A stretch of 64,000 nt of DNA from Roseburia hominis. Its GTDB lineage: Bacteria; Bacillota; Clostridia; Lachnospirales; Lachnospiraceae. Shown one piece after another: positions 1 through 9,142 of this stretch (its first letter is position 1; each line of letters begins with the position of its first letter). The translations under genes were made by a program, and so were the position numbers. The DNA lies in assembly GCF_021531695.1 (NCBI RefSeq), contig NZ_JADYUI010000005.1, positions 62,001 to 126,000 of the forward strand. The letters are read 5' to 3'. Below the pieces are notes generated by a model, which was not told the origin of the DNA, made no database searches, and was given only the letters and a program-made list of their open reading frames with translations.

Positions 1-1390
1 TCAGTGTACGATACTTCCGGAATGTGATGTGCCGCAGGTAGAATTATCAGCGCCAAAGAGGGAAACATCGCTTCATCTGCCACAGCTTTCCGAGAATGAA
101 TTGAGCAGACATTATACGGAACTGGCAAAACAGGTACATGGTGTCAATGATGGATTTTATCCGCTTGGTTCTTGTACTATGAAATACAATCCAAAGGTAA
201 ATGAAGAAGCAGCAGCGTTAAAAGGATTCACCAAAGTTCATCCGCTGCAGCCGGAACACACCATGCAGGGTTGTATGGAGGTATTAAAAACTTCAGAAGA
301 ACTTCTTTGTGAAATTACGGGTATGGATGCAATGACCTTACAGCCTGCAGCCGGTGCACACGGAGAATTCACCGGACTTTTATTAATCAAGGCATATCAT
401 GACAGCAGAAATGATAAGAAACGTACTAAAATCATTGTGCCTGATTCGGCACATGGAACGAATCCGGCGAGTGCGGTCATGGCAGGTTTTACTGTAGTCA
501 GCATTCCATCCAGAGAAGATGGTTGTGTGGATTTGGATAAATTGCGGGAAGTGGTTGGAGAAGACACGGCAGGTCTGATGCTGACAAATCCAAATACAGT
601 AGGTTTATTTGATAAAAATATATTAGAAATTACATCTATTATTCATGAAGCAGGCGGTCTTGCTTATTATGACGGTGCAAACTTAAATGCAGTTATGGGC
701 GTTGTAAGACCGGGAGATATGGGATTTGACGTAGTACATATCAATCTGCATAAAACCTTTTCCACTCCACACGGCGGTGGTGGTCCGGGAAGCGGTCCGG
801 TAGGATGTAAAGCGTTTTTGCAGGAATTTTTGCCGGGTAAGCGAGTAACCGGAAACGGAGAATTGAGCTTTCAGGCACCGGAACATTCTATTGGCAGTGT
901 AAAAGCGTTTTATGGAAATTTCCTTGTTATCGTAAAGGCATTGACGTATGTGCTTACTTTAGGAAAAGAAGGAATTCCTGCAGCATCGAAAAATGCGGTG
1001 TTAAATGCGAACTATATGATGGAAAAATTAAAGGATATTTATCCGATGGCATATTCAGAGACTTGTATGCATGAATTTGTTATGACTTTGGACAAAATGG
1101 AACACGAAATCGGTGTTTCCGCAATGGATATTGCAAAAGCATTACTAGATTACGGAATTCATCCACCAACCATGTATTTCCCATTAATTGTCCATGAAGC
1201 ATTGATGGTTGAGCCTACGGAAACAGAAAGCAAAGAAACGCTTGATGAAGTAATTGGCGTATTCCGGGAAATTTATGAGAAAGCAAAAACAAATCCGGCG
1301 GCAATGCATGAGGCACCGGTAGGAACTTATATTAGAAGACCGGATGAAGTACAGGCAGCGAGAAAGCCGGTATTGCGGTATGAATTTTAA
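1..1390 (+). CDS. gcvPB: Glycine dehydrogenase (decarboxylating) subunit 2, 5'-truncated by window edge
   Basis: P-protein beta half of the glycine cleavage system: PLP-dependent decarboxylation of glycine with transfer of the aminomethyl group to lipoyl-GcvH. The frame is open from base 2 and reads LPECDVP before the internal GTG at 29, which matches the conserved N-terminal stretch of GcvPB, so the true start lies upstream of the window and 29 should not be taken as the start. The PLP lysine sits in HINLHKTFSTPHGGGGPG (Lys about 242 counted from the GTG); DSAHGTNPAS and GSCTMKYNPK are further family signatures. The two-subunit (PA/PB) form is typical of Firmicutes. gcvT, gcvH and gcvPA are expected just upstream. 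It is followed by lpdA after a 68-bp gap that contains a hairpin. Confidence 0.96.
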   Translation, partial: QCTILPECDVPQVELSAPKRETSLHLPQLSENELSRHYTELAKQVHGVNDGFYPLGSCTMKYNPKVNEEAAALKGFTKVHPLQPEHTMQGCMEVLKTSEELLCEITGMDAMTLQPAAGAHGEFTGLLLIKAYHDSRNDKKRTKIIVPDSAHGTNPASAVMAGFTVVSIPSREDGCVDLDKLREVVGEDTAGLMLTNPNTVGLFDKNILEITSIIHEAGGLAYYDGANLNAVMGVVRPGDMGFDVVHINLHKTFSTPHGGGGPGSGPVGCKAFLQEFLPGKRVTGNGELSFQAPEHSIGSVKAFYGNFLVIVKALTYVLTLGKEGIPAASKNAVLNANYMMEKLKDIYPMAYSETCMHEFVMTLDKMEHEIGVSAMDIAKALLDYGIHPPTMYFPLIVHEALMVEPTETESKETLDEVIGVFREIYEKAKTNPAAMHEAPVGTYIRRPDEVQAARKPVLRYEF

Positions 1391-1408
1391 CCCCGGCGGG
1401 GAAGTGGA

Positions 1409-1433
1409 AAAGCGGATGGTTAATGTCCGCTTT
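1409..1433 (+). promoter_or_regulatory. Leader hairpin between gcvPB and lpdA
   Basis: Perfect 8-bp stem AAAGCGGA / TCCGCTTT just ahead of the lpdA ribosome binding site. A smaller CCCCGGCGGGG hairpin lies at 1391-1401. The stem is followed by TTTGCTTT rather than a clean T run, so partial termination or transcript stabilisation is as likely as full termination. The 31 bases from 1411 recur, with changes, at 6528 (see findings). Confidence 0.55.
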
Positions 1434-1458
1434 GCTTTAGAAAGGAGGAACAGAAGAG

Positions 1459-2823
1459 ATGGCAGATACCTTTGATTTAGTCGTTATAGGCGCCGGACCG
1501 GGCGGATATATCGCAGCAATTGAAAGTGCAAAAAAAGGGATGAAAACGGCATTAGTAGAAAACAGGGAACTTGGAGGTACCTGTTTAAACCGTGGTTGTA
1601 TTCCGACCAAAACCATTATGCATTCTACAGAGCTTTTTGCAGAACTGAAGGCATGTGAGCATCTTGGCATCCATGTAGGAGAAACTTCCTATAATATGGA
1701 AGAAATTCAAAAAAGAAAAGAGGAAGTTTCAGGTCAGTTAAGAAACGGCATTGCTATGCTGATGAAAAAGAATAAAATTGCGGTTTATGAAGGAACCGGA
1801 AGTATCACATCTTTGCATGAGGTAACTGTGCAGGGAGAGGAAACAAAAGTCTTAGAGGCAGACAAAATATTGATTGCCACCGGTTCTGTTCCTGCCATGC
1901 CGCCAATACCGGGAATTGAACTTCCTAATGTAGTAAACAGTGATGCACTATTAGATAAGAAAGAAGTCTATCCGCGTCTTGCAATTATAGGAGGCGGTGT
2001 CATAGGAATGGAATTTGCGTCTATTTATAGTGCATTAGGATGTCAGGTAACGGTAATTGAAGCGTTAGATCGGATTCTTGCCAATATGGATAAAGAAATT
2101 GCCCAGAACTTAAAAATGATTCTAAAAAAACACAATGTAGATATTCATACGAAAGCAAAGGTAGAAGAAATTACAGAAGGTACAGATGGCGCACTGATTT
2201 GTCGTTATACGGAAAAAGAAGCTTTACAGGAAGTGGAAGTAGATGGAATCCTTGTGGCAGTAGGAAGACGGGCAAATACGGAAGGACTTCTTGGCGAAGG
2301 AATAGAGCTTTCGATGGAACGGGGCAGAATTCTGGTAAATGAAAACTATCAGACCAATTATCCGAATATTTATGCGATTGGTGATGTGATAGGAGGAGTT
2401 CAGTTGGCACATGTAGCTTCGGCAGAAGGAATAAATGCTGTTGCACATATGATGAACGAGAAATTTCCTATTAATATGTGTGCAATTCCAGGCTGTGTTT
2501 ATACCAATCCGGAAATTGCAACAGTAGGACAAACCAAAGAAGAGGCAGAAGCGGCAGGATTTAAGGTTACCACGCATAAGTATGCGATGTCTGCAAACGG
2601 AAAGTCCGTTTTGTCAGATCAGGAAAGAGGATTTATAAAAGTAGTTGCAGAAGCAGAATCCGGAAAAATTCTCGGAGCGCAAATGATGTGTGCAAGAGCT
2701 ACGGATATGATCAGTGAATTCGGAACAGCTGTTGTGGGTGGCATGACCTTGGCGGAGATGAGATCAGTGATTCGTCCTCACCCGACATTTAGTGAAGGGA
2801 TTACAGAAGCGGTATCTGTATAG
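1459..2823 (+). CDS. lpdA: Dihydrolipoamide dehydrogenase (glycine cleavage L-protein)
   Basis: FAD flavoprotein of 454 residues that reoxidises dihydrolipoyl-GcvH with NAD+. Seen: N-terminal FAD-binding GAGPGG near residue 12, the redox-active disulfide motif GGTCLNRGCIPTK near residue 40, a second nucleotide-binding GGGVIGMEFASIY for NAD, the FAD-binding YAIGDVIGG, and the C-terminal dimer-interface motif RPHPTFSE carrying the catalytic His. The ATG has a strong AAAGGAGG ribosome binding site. Its place directly after gcvPB marks it as the L-protein of glycine cleavage rather than of pyruvate dehydrogenase. Length is normal and no defect is visible. Confidence 0.95.
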   Translation: MADTFDLVVIGAGPGGYIAAIESAKKGMKTALVENRELGGTCLNRGCIPTKTIMHSTELFAELKACEHLGIHVGETSYNMEEIQKRKEEVSGQLRNGIAMLMKKNKIAVYEGTGSITSLHEVTVQGEETKVLEADKILIATGSVPAMPPIPGIELPNVVNSDALLDKKEVYPRLAIIGGGVIGMEFASIYSALGCQVTVIEALDRILANMDKEIAQNLKMILKKHNVDIHTKAKVEEITEGTDGALICRYTEKEALQEVEVDGILVAVGRRANTEGLLGEGIELSMERGRILVNENYQTNYPNIYAIGDVIGGVQLAHVASAEGINAVAHMMNEKFPINMCAIPGCVYTNPEIATVGQTKEEAEAAGFKVTTHKYAMSANGKSVLSDQERGFIKVVAEAESGKILGAQMMCARATDMISEFGTAVVGGMTLAEMRSVIRPHPTFSEGITEAVSV

Positions 2824-2854
2824 GTAGAAGATCAATCTAAAGAGGAGAGAGAAA

Positions 2855-3520
2855 ATGGATATTAGCATATTTGATGTGATAGGTCCTGTAATGATAGGTC
2901 CTTCCAGCTCTCATACGGCAGGTGCTGCCAAGCTGGCAAGAACAGCACGTATAATCGTAAAAGATGAAATAACACATGTCTCTTTCCGACTGCATGGTTC
3001 TTTTGCAAAAACCGGAAAAGGACATGGAACAGAGAAGGCACTGGTTGCCGGAGCACTTGGATTGTCTGAGGATGATGAAGCACTTGCAGATTCCTTTCGA
3101 TTGGCGGCAAAGCAGGGAATCAGCTTTGATTTCAGCGAAGAAGAGATGGAAAATGTCCATGAAAATACCGTGAGAATGATATTTACCATGAAAGATGGAA
3201 GTCATAATGAAGTGGTTGGTTCTTCTATTGGAGGAGGGCAGATTAAAATAACAGAGATAAATGGTTTTGTAACGGATATGAATTTAAGCCTTCCAACGAT
3301 TGTGATAGAACAATATGATAAAAAGGGTATTGTGACAGAAGTAAGCGGCATTATGGCAGAGCATGATTTAAATATTGCAAACATGAAACTGGTAAGACGC
3401 TCAAAAGGTGATGTTGCCTGCTGTATCATAGAAACAGATGATTTTATACCGGAAGAAATAGAAAAAAGTATCATGAAAAGTGAAAATGTGATTTCTGCCA
3501 GAGTAATTAATATAGGATGA
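2855..3520 (+). CDS. sdaAB: L-serine dehydratase, iron-sulfur-dependent, beta subunit
   Basis: Small subunit (221 residues) of the oxygen-sensitive [4Fe-4S] L-serine ammonia-lyase, L-serine to pyruvate plus ammonia. Seen: the N-terminal beta-domain signature IGPSSSHTAGAAKLA near residue 14 and a C-terminal ACT-type domain from about residue 145 (IMAEHDLNIANMKLVRRSKG), which in related enzymes senses serine. Ribosome binding site AGAGGAGAG. It lies 31 bp after lpdA and 43 bp before the alpha subunit, so it is probably part of the same operon and links glycine cleavage to pyruvate. Confidence 0.95.
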   Translation: MDISIFDVIGPVMIGPSSSHTAGAAKLARTARIIVKDEITHVSFRLHGSFAKTGKGHGTEKALVAGALGLSEDDEALADSFRLAAKQGISFDFSEEEMENVHENTVRMIFTMKDGSHNEVVGSSIGGGQIKITEINGFVTDMNLSLPTIVIEQYDKKGIVTEVSGIMAEHDLNIANMKLVRRSKGDVACCIIETDDFIPEEIEKSIMKSENVISARVINIG

Positions 3521-3563
3521 TAGAAATTGACATTAAGCTCTTTCGCTTGGATGGAGGTGAATC

Positions 3564-4439
3564 ATGTACAGTAACATAGAAGAATTAGTACAATGTGCAG
3601 AAAAAAGGCATCTTGCCTTGTGGCAGGTGATTCTTGAAAATGAGTGTCACTTGACACAGAAAACACAAAAAGAAATCTTTGCACAGCTGGATGAGCGTTA
3701 TCAGGTCATGCTAAAATCAGCCAGAAAGGCTTTGGAAAAGCCACAGAAATCAGTAGGAAATTTGATAAGCGGGGTTTCCTATCAACAACAGTTATACAGT
3801 AATAACAGAGACAGTCTGTGTGGTCCGGAATTAAACCATATTATGGCAATGGCATTGTCTGCAAGTGAGGTAAATGCTTCTATGGGAAAAATCTGTGCAG
3901 CGCCTACTGCAGGTTCTTGTGGTATTCTTCCGGCTGTCTTAATTGGAGTATCGGAAAAATACTGGCTGGATAGAAAAACGACATTGCAGGGGCTACTGAC
4001 TGCATCCGGAATAGGGACAATTATTGTAAAGAATGCAACCGTTTCAGGAGCGGAGGGTGGTTGTCAGGCAGAATGCGGTGTTGCTGCTGCCATGGCAGCA
4101 GCGGCGGCGGTAGAAATGAGAAATGGTTCTCCGCGAGCGGCTGCGAATGCAGTGGCAATTGTTTTGATGAACTGTATGGGGCTTGTTTGTGATCCTATTG
4201 CCGGTCTGGTTCAGGTTCCTTGTGCGCAGAGAAATGCTTCGCAAACAATAAATGCGTTGGTAAGTGCCGATTTAGCATTAGCCGGAATGGAGTCCGTCAT
4301 TCCTCCGGATGAGGTTGTGGAAGCAATGTACAAAGTCGGGAAAAAACTTCCCACTGAATTAAAAGAAACGGCGCTTGGAGGATTGGCGGCTACTCCTACA
4401 GGGAAAAAATTAAAAGAGAAATTATATCAGCAAAGCTGA
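3564..4439 (+). CDS. sdaAA: L-serine dehydratase, iron-sulfur-dependent, alpha subunit
   Basis: Catalytic subunit (291 residues) that holds the [4Fe-4S] cluster and eliminates water from L-serine. Cysteines that fit the cluster ligands occur in NCMGLVCDPIAG and VPCAQRNA; GKICAAPTAGSCGILPA near residue 110 is the family signature, followed by a glycine/alanine-rich core. The ATG follows ATGGAGGTGAATC. Split alpha/beta enzymes of this type are usual in Clostridia and Bacilli. It works with the preceding beta subunit and with GlyA downstream, which supplies serine from glycine. Confidence 0.95.
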   Translation: MYSNIEELVQCAEKRHLALWQVILENECHLTQKTQKEIFAQLDERYQVMLKSARKALEKPQKSVGNLISGVSYQQQLYSNNRDSLCGPELNHIMAMALSASEVNASMGKICAAPTAGSCGILPAVLIGVSEKYWLDRKTTLQGLLTASGIGTIIVKNATVSGAEGGCQAECGVAAAMAAAAAVEMRNGSPRAAANAVAIVLMNCMGLVCDPIAGLVQVPCAQRNASQTINALVSADLALAGMESVIPPDEVVEAMYKVGKKLPTELKETALGGLAATPTGKKLKEKLYQQS

Positions 4440-4489
4440 TGCGCAATATACAGTATGAGTAATAAATTAAAAGTCAGGAGGAAAAATAT

Positions 4490-5737
4490 ATGGTTACAGA
4501 TATTATGAAACTGATCACAGACAATGACAGGGAAGTAGGAGAAGCAATTGAACTGGAATACAAAAGACAGAGCAATAATCTGGAATTAATTGCATCCGAA
4601 AATATTGTTTCTGAAACATCTATGTTAGCAATGGGAACGGTATTAACCAATAAGTATGCAGAAGGTTATCCGGGAAAAAGATATTATGGTGGTTGTGAAG
4701 ATGTCGATATTGTAGAAAAAATTGCAATTGAACGTGCAAAAGAGTTATTTCACTGTGATTATGTCAATGTACAGCCACATTCCGGTGCACAGGCTAATAT
4801 GGCAGTTTTCTTTGCAATGTTGGAGCCGGGTGACACAGTTATGGGAATGAACTTAGATCATGGTGGACATCTGACACATGGAAGTCCTGTTAATATGTCC
4901 GGAAAATGGTTTCACATTGTGCCGTATGGTGTCAATGATGAAGGTCTGATTGATTATGATGAATTAAGAAGAATTGCATTGGAAGCAAAGCCTAAGTTAA
5001 TTATTGCAGGAGCAAGTGCTTATGCCAGAACCATTGATTTTAAGAAATTCCGTGAAGTGGCAGATGAAGTAGGCGCTTATCTTATGGTAGATATGGCACA
5101 TATTGCCGGTCTTGTAGCAACAGGACTTCATCCAAGTCCGATTCCATATGCAGATGTAGTTACGACCACAACGCATAAAACATTAAGAGGACCAAGAGGT
5201 GGTATGATTCTGGCAAATCAGGAAGCAGCAGATAAGTTCAATTTTAACAAAGCCATTTTCCCTGGAATTCAGGGAGGACCTTTAATGCACGTAATCGCAG
5301 GAAAGGCAGTTTGCTTTGGAGAAGCATTGAAACCTGAGTTTAAAGCATATCAGGAACAGGTTGTAAAGAATGCCAAAGCATTATCCCAGGCATTAATAGA
5401 CCAGGGATTTGACATTCTAACGGGTGGAACGGACAATCATCTAATGCTGGTAGATTTAAGAAAGATGGATCTTAGTGGTAAAGAACTGCAGAATAGATGT
5501 GATAATGCACATATTACATTAAATAAAAATACAGTTCCAAATGACCCGAGAAGTCCGTTTGTTACTTCCGGTGTAAGAATCGGAACACCTGCAGTCACAT
5601 CAAGAGGTATGGTGGAAGCCGATATGAAGAAGATTGCGGAGTTGATTTATCTGATTGCAACCGATTATGACAATAAATTGGAGTATGTTCGTGAAGAGGT
5701 TACAAAAATCTGTGAGCAATATCCTATTTATCAATAA
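4490..5737 (+). CDS. glyA: Serine hydroxymethyltransferase
   Basis: PLP enzyme of 415 residues that interconverts glycine plus 5,10-methylene-THF and serine plus THF. Seen: N-terminal [26 protein letters not shown], the PLP lysine in [15 protein letters not shown] near residue 230, and [12 protein letters not shown] towards the C terminus. AGGAGG precedes the chosen ATG; a second in-frame ATG five codons later is possible. It is the last gene before a good intrinsic terminator and closes the route glycine to serine to pyruvate formed by the upstream genes. Confidence 0.96.
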   Translation: MVTDIMKLITDNDREVGEAIELEYKRQSNNLELIASENIVSETSMLAMGTVLTNKYAEGYPGKRYYGGCEDVDIVEKIAIERAKELFHCDYVNVQPHSGAQANMAVFFAMLEPGDTVMGMNLDHGGHLTHGSPVNMSGKWFHIVPYGVNDEGLIDYDELRRIALEAKPKLIIAGASAYARTIDFKKFREVADEVGAYLMVDMAHIAGLVATGLHPSPIPYADVVTTTTHKTLRGPRGGMILANQEAADKFNFNKAIFPGIQGGPLMHVIAGKAVCFGEALKPEFKAYQEQVVKNAKALSQALIDQGFDILTGGTDNHLMLVDLRKMDLSGKELQNRCDNAHITLNKNTVPNDPRSPFVTSGVRIGTPAVTSRGMVEADMKKIAELIYLIATDYDNKLEYVREEVTKICEQYPIYQ

Positions 5738-5780
5738 TTTATCTTAAGAACAGTTATTTGAAATATTTTTTTCAAAAATC

Positions 5781-5806
5781 AGAGTCCTGGAAACAGGGCT
5801 CTTTTT
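5781..5806 (+). terminator. Intrinsic terminator after glyA
   Basis: Nine-base-pair stem AGAGTCCTG / CAGGGCTCT (one G-U pair) around a GAAA tetraloop, followed by TTTTT. It ends the glycine/serine operon. Confidence 0.85.
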
Positions 5807-5934
5807 ACATAGAAGAAGCAGTAGTTACATCTTTCCGGGATGAAGAATTATTTTCTGACAGGAATAAAATTGAAATTTTTACTCATACTACATTTCGAAG
5901 AAAAGTTTTAAATGAAATGTGAGGAGAAATACAA

Positions 5935-6393
5935 ATGGTTTTAACAGAAAAAGAAACAAATGTAATCAAAGATTTACAGACACAGGAGCAGAGCTGTATC
6001 AAGAAATATCAAAGTTATGGCAAACAGGCAAAAGATGAAGAACTCAGAAATCTATTTGCACGTTTAGAGAAGGAAGAACAAAAACATTTTGATTCTCTGG
6101 GACAGGTCTTAACCGGAAAAGTACCATGCAGTGATTGCAATGATTCGGACGGAAAAGATTACAAACCGAAGGCAACTTATGATTCTTTATCCAATTCCGA
6201 AGACAAACAGACGGACTGTTTTTTGGCAACCGATTGTATCGGAACAGAAAAACTGGTGTCTTCCGAATATAACTCCAATGTTTTTAATTTTGGAGATTCC
6301 GATCTTAGAAAACTTTTGGCAGATATCCAGATTGAAGAACAGAATCATGCCGAAATGTTGTACAAATACAAACAGGCAAATGGGATGTCCTAA
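5935..6393 (+). CDS. Ferritin-like, spore-coat (CotF-type) family protein
   Basis: A 152-residue, mostly helical protein with two helix pairs separated by a polar, cysteine-containing linker. The N-terminal part carries EEQKHFDSLGQVL and the C-terminal part IEEQNHAEMLYKY, each with the E/H spacing of ferritin-like four-helix bundles. The pattern matches the spore-coat/CotF-like group common in Clostridia. The linker contains SDCNDSDG and TDCFLATDC, which could bind metal or form disulfides; that is inference. GAGGAGAAA precedes the ATG. It is monocistronic, with terminators on both sides. Mother-cell expression during sporulation is plausible but not shown. Confidence 0.7.
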   Translation: MVLTEKETNVIKDLQTQEQSCIKKYQSYGKQAKDEELRNLFARLEKEEQKHFDSLGQVLTGKVPCSDCNDSDGKDYKPKATYDSLSNSEDKQTDCFLATDCIGTEKLVSSEYNSNVFNFGDSDLRKLLADIQIEEQNHAEMLYKYKQANGMS

Positions 6394-6406
6394 TAAAAGA
6401 GCTGCG

Positions 6407-6448
6407 AAAAGAGCTACTGTCTATGGAATGATAGATAGTAGTTCTTTT
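6407..6448 (+). terminator. Intrinsic terminator after the coat-like gene
   Basis: Eighteen-position stem from AAAAGAGCTACTGTCTAT to its complement, with G-U pairs and a GGAATG loop, ending in TTTT. The A/T flanks could let it work in both directions. Confidence 0.8.
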
Positions 6449-6487
6449 GTTATAGAAAATTTTGCCAAAAAATTTGCGGAAAAAAGC

Positions 6488-6516
6488 TTGTTACATCTAT
6501 ATAAAGAATTTATAAT
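6488..6516 (+). promoter_or_regulatory. Sigma-A-type promoter of the GH31 gene
   Basis: TTGTTA, 17-bp spacer, TATAAT. The start site would fall near 6523, giving a leader of about 55 nt that contains the small hairpin at 6528-6557. Confidence 0.6.
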
Positions 6517-6527
6517 AACAGCAGCGG

Positions 6528-6557
6528 AGCGGATTGCGAATGTCCGTTTTATTTTAG
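6528..6557 (+). repeat. Second copy of the short leader hairpin
   Basis: AGCGGAT, five variable bases, ATGTCCG, then TTT, two variable bases, TTTAGA. The same framework occurs at 1411-1441. A stem AGCGGA / TCCGTT can form; compared with the first copy one G-C pair has become G-U, so pairing is kept. It ends 21 bases before the GH31 start codon. Confidence 0.45.
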
Positions 6558-6578
6558 AGCGAAGGAAGGAAAACATTT

Positions 6579-8882
6579 ATGTATGGTAAAATCAAAAATT
6601 ACGAATTAAATGGGCAAAAATTAGTCATTCAGTTTGAAAAACAAGAGGGGATTGTTGAGGCTTACACAGATGAAATTATTAATGTTTTCTGTGGATTTGA
6701 GACAAAAGATCATCATTCTAAGGCAATTGAGGGGGAAAAAAGAAAAGAAACAAAGGTTTCTGTTTCCCGTACAAATTCGGAAATCATTTATTCCACAGAA
6801 AAATTAACAGTACATATTGCAGATGAATTTAAAGTAGATTTTTATGATAAAGAAGGAACTTTACTTTGTGAAGATTATCGCGGAAAGCGTGCGTATGCAC
6901 AACAACTCAGTGAAAAGTCTTTAGAATTAATTCGTGCAGAAGGACATGATGTTTCCGGGGAAAATGAACTGGATTACAAAATTCAGATTGTAAAAAAAAT
7001 GCAGGGAGATGAAAAATTCTACGGTCTGGGAGATAAGACAGGATTTTTGGATAAAAAGCATTATGATTATGAAATGTGGAATTCGGATCTTCCGCAGGCA
7101 CATACGGATGCATTTAAGGCACTTTATAAGTCTGTGCCGTTTTTTATTACGCTACGGGAAAATTGTGTTTATGGATTATTTTTTGATAATACATATAAGT
7201 CCTTTTTTAATATGGCAAAGGAAAATGAGAAATATTTTTACTTTGGTGCGAATGAGGGAAATTTAGATTATTATTTTATTTATGGTGCTGCCATGAAAGA
7301 AGTGGTACAGAACTATACCTATCTGACCGGACGTACCCCTCTGCCACAGCTTTGGACATTGGGCTATCATCAGTCCCGCTGGGGTTATGAGACAAAAGAG
7401 GAGATTTTAGCGCTTGCAAAAAAATACCGGGAGTGTGAGATTCCATGTGACACCATTCATTTTGACATTGATTATATGGATGGTTATCGTGTATTCACAT
7501 GGAATGAAGAGGATTTTGGAAAACCCGGTGAAATTATAAAGCAGATTGCCGATATGGGATTTAAAACAGTAACGATTATCGACCCGGGTGTAAAAAAGGA
7601 TGACAATTATACAAAGTATAAGGAAGGAATTGCAGGGGATTATTTTGCAAAGACACCGGAGGGCGAAGTTTATGTGAATGCCGTATGGCCGGGCGAAGCC
7701 GTTTATCCTGATTTTGGGGACCCAAAGGTACGTTCCTGGTGGGCGAATAATCACAAATATCTTCTGGAACTGGGAGTTCGCGGTATCTGGAATGATATGA
7801 ATGAACCGGCAAGCTTTAACGGAGAATTGCCGCAGGATGTGGTATTTACGGATGAAGACAGAAAAGCAAATCATGCCAAAATGCATAATGTATATGGACA
7901 TTTAATGTCTAAGGCTACCTATGAAGGATTAAAAGAACTGGATAAAAAACGTCCGTTTGTCATTACCAGAGCATGCTATGCCGGTTCTCAGAAATATGCA
8001 ACATTCTGGACAGGAGATAATCAAAGTCTGTGGGCACATCTCGCAATGGCAATCCCGCAGATGTGTAATATGGGATTAAGTGGTCTTTCTTTTATTGGAA
8101 CGGATGTGGGAGGATTCGGTGCAGATACCACAGGAGAGCTGCTTGCCCGCTGGGTACAGGTAGGCTGTTTTTCTCCGTTATTCCGCAATCATTCTGCAAA
8201 GGGAACAATACAGCAGGAACCATGGGTATTTGGAGATGAGGTTCTTTCTATTTATAAGAAGTACGTCGAACTGCGTTATCGTCTGTTGCCATACCTCTAT
8301 GATTTGTTTTATGAGGAGGAAAAAACAGGGATTCCGATTATAAGACCATTGGTATTACATTATGAAGAAGATAAAGAGACCCATGAGATGAATGGGGAAT
8401 TTTTGTTTGGAGAGAGTATGCTGGTTGCTCCGGTGGTGGAGCAGGGCGCAACAAAGAAAATTGTGTATCTCCCGAAAGGAGACTGGTATGATTATGATAC
8501 AAAAGAAAAAATCTCCGGCAATAAATATTTCCTAAAGGATGCACCGCTTTCCGTTTGCCCGATTTATGTGAAAGCAGGAAGTATTTTACCGAATTTTCTG
8601 CCGATGCATTATGTCGGAGAAATTGAACTGGATACACTGATTCTGAATGTATATCCTGGTACGGGGGAATATCTGCATTATCAGGACAATGGAGAGGATT
8701 TTGCATACCGGGACGGAGAATACAATTTGTATCGTTTTGCACAAAAGGACGGAATGCTTACGATTACGTTAGAGCATGACGGATATGATAAGAAATATAA
8801 GAATTTTGAAATCCATTGCGGTGAAGAAGTAAAGCAGATTCCTTTTACGGGAGCTCCTATTACAGTCAAGGTGAATGGATAG
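6579..8882 (+). CDS. Glycoside hydrolase family 31 alpha-glucosidase
   Basis: A 767-residue enzyme that releases glucose (or xylose in some GH31 members) from the non-reducing ends of alpha-oligosaccharides. Seen: an N-terminal beta-sandwich; GYHQSRWGY opening the barrel near residue 265; the catalytic nucleophile in GIWNDMNEPASF (Asp about 406); FWTGDNQSLWAHL; IGTDVGGFG; and a C-terminal beta domain. There is no signal peptide, so it acts in the cytosol. GAAGGAAGG precedes the ATG. Together with the maltodextrin-type transporter and two debranching enzymes downstream this points to alpha-glucan or isomalto-oligosaccharide use. Whether it prefers alpha-1,4 or alpha-1,6 bonds cannot be read from the sequence. 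Confidence 0.92.
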   Translation: MYGKIKNYELNGQKLVIQFEKQEGIVEAYTDEIINVFCGFETKDHHSKAIEGEKRKETKVSVSRTNSEIIYSTEKLTVHIADEFKVDFYDKEGTLLCEDYRGKRAYAQQLSEKSLELIRAEGHDVSGENELDYKIQIVKKMQGDEKFYGLGDKTGFLDKKHYDYEMWNSDLPQAHTDAFKALYKSVPFFITLRENCVYGLFFDNTYKSFFNMAKENEKYFYFGANEGNLDYYFIYGAAMKEVVQNYTYLTGRTPLPQLWTLGYHQSRWGYETKEEILALAKKYRECEIPCDTIHFDIDYMDGYRVFTWNEEDFGKPGEIIKQIADMGFKTVTIIDPGVKKDDNYTKYKEGIAGDYFAKTPEGEVYVNAVWPGEAVYPDFGDPKVRSWWANNHKYLLELGVRGIWNDMNEPASFNGELPQDVVFTDEDRKANHAKMHNVYGHLMSKATYEGLKELDKKRPFVITRACYAGSQKYATFWTGDNQSLWAHLAMAIPQMCNMGLSGLSFIGTDVGGFGADTTGELLARWVQVGCFSPLFRNHSAKGTIQQEPWVFGDEVLSIYKKYVELRYRLLPYLYDLFYEEEKTGIPIIRPLVLHYEEDKETHEMNGEFLFGESMLVAPVVEQGATKKIVYLPKGDWYDYDTKEKISGNKYFLKDAPLSVCPIYVKAGSILPNFLPMHYVGEIELDTLILNVYPGTGEYLHYQDNGEDFAYRDGEYNLYRFAQKDGMLTITLEHDGYDKKYKNFEIHCGEEVKQIPFTGAPITVKVNG

Positions 8883-8975
8883 ATTATTTTCCAGCACAAA
8901 AGTTAGTTTTATGGAAAATGTGCACAAAAAAGCTTTTGAAAAATTGCCACAATTCAACAAAAATGCAAAAACATA

Positions 8976-9003
8976 TTGCAATTTTCGCGAAGTGTTGTAT
9001 ACT
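8976..9003 (+). promoter_or_regulatory. Promoter of the maltodextrin-type transporter operon
   Basis: TTGCAA, 16-bp spacer, TATACT, about 140 bp ahead of the binding-protein start, leaving a long untranslated leader. It is overlapped on its downstream side by the operator-like sequence at 9016. Confidence 0.55.
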
Positions 9004-9015
9004 TTAAGCATGGAC

Positions 9016-9029
9016 TGAAAACGTTACCG
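9016..9029 (+). promoter_or_regulatory. Candidate LacI/CcpA-family operator
   Basis: TGAAAACGTTACCG agrees with the cre-type consensus TGAAARCGYTTNCA except at two positions and has the central AACGTT typical of LacI-family sites. It lies at the predicted transcription start, where a bound repressor would block initiation. No LacI-family gene is present in the window. Confidence 0.4.
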
Positions 9030-9142
9030 GAATCAGTGCCGGAAATATTGCCGGTTAGCGGTAGCGCATAAAAATAATCTAAAAGCAGCATATTTGCAAG
9101 CTTAAAGGTTCTGAGAGATTATGAAAAATGGAGGGAATTCTA

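Noticed and set aside
683-886. Reverse-strand open frame inside gcvPB
   Set aside because: Lies wholly within a well-supported gene, has no ribosome binding site and no recognisable protein features. The same holds for the other antisense frames inside strong genes.
5864-5891. Possible mother-cell (sigma-E/K-type) promoter, ATA..CATACTAC, before the spore-coat-like gene
   Set aside because: The -10-like sequence is only a partial match and the -35 is weak; context alone made it attractive.
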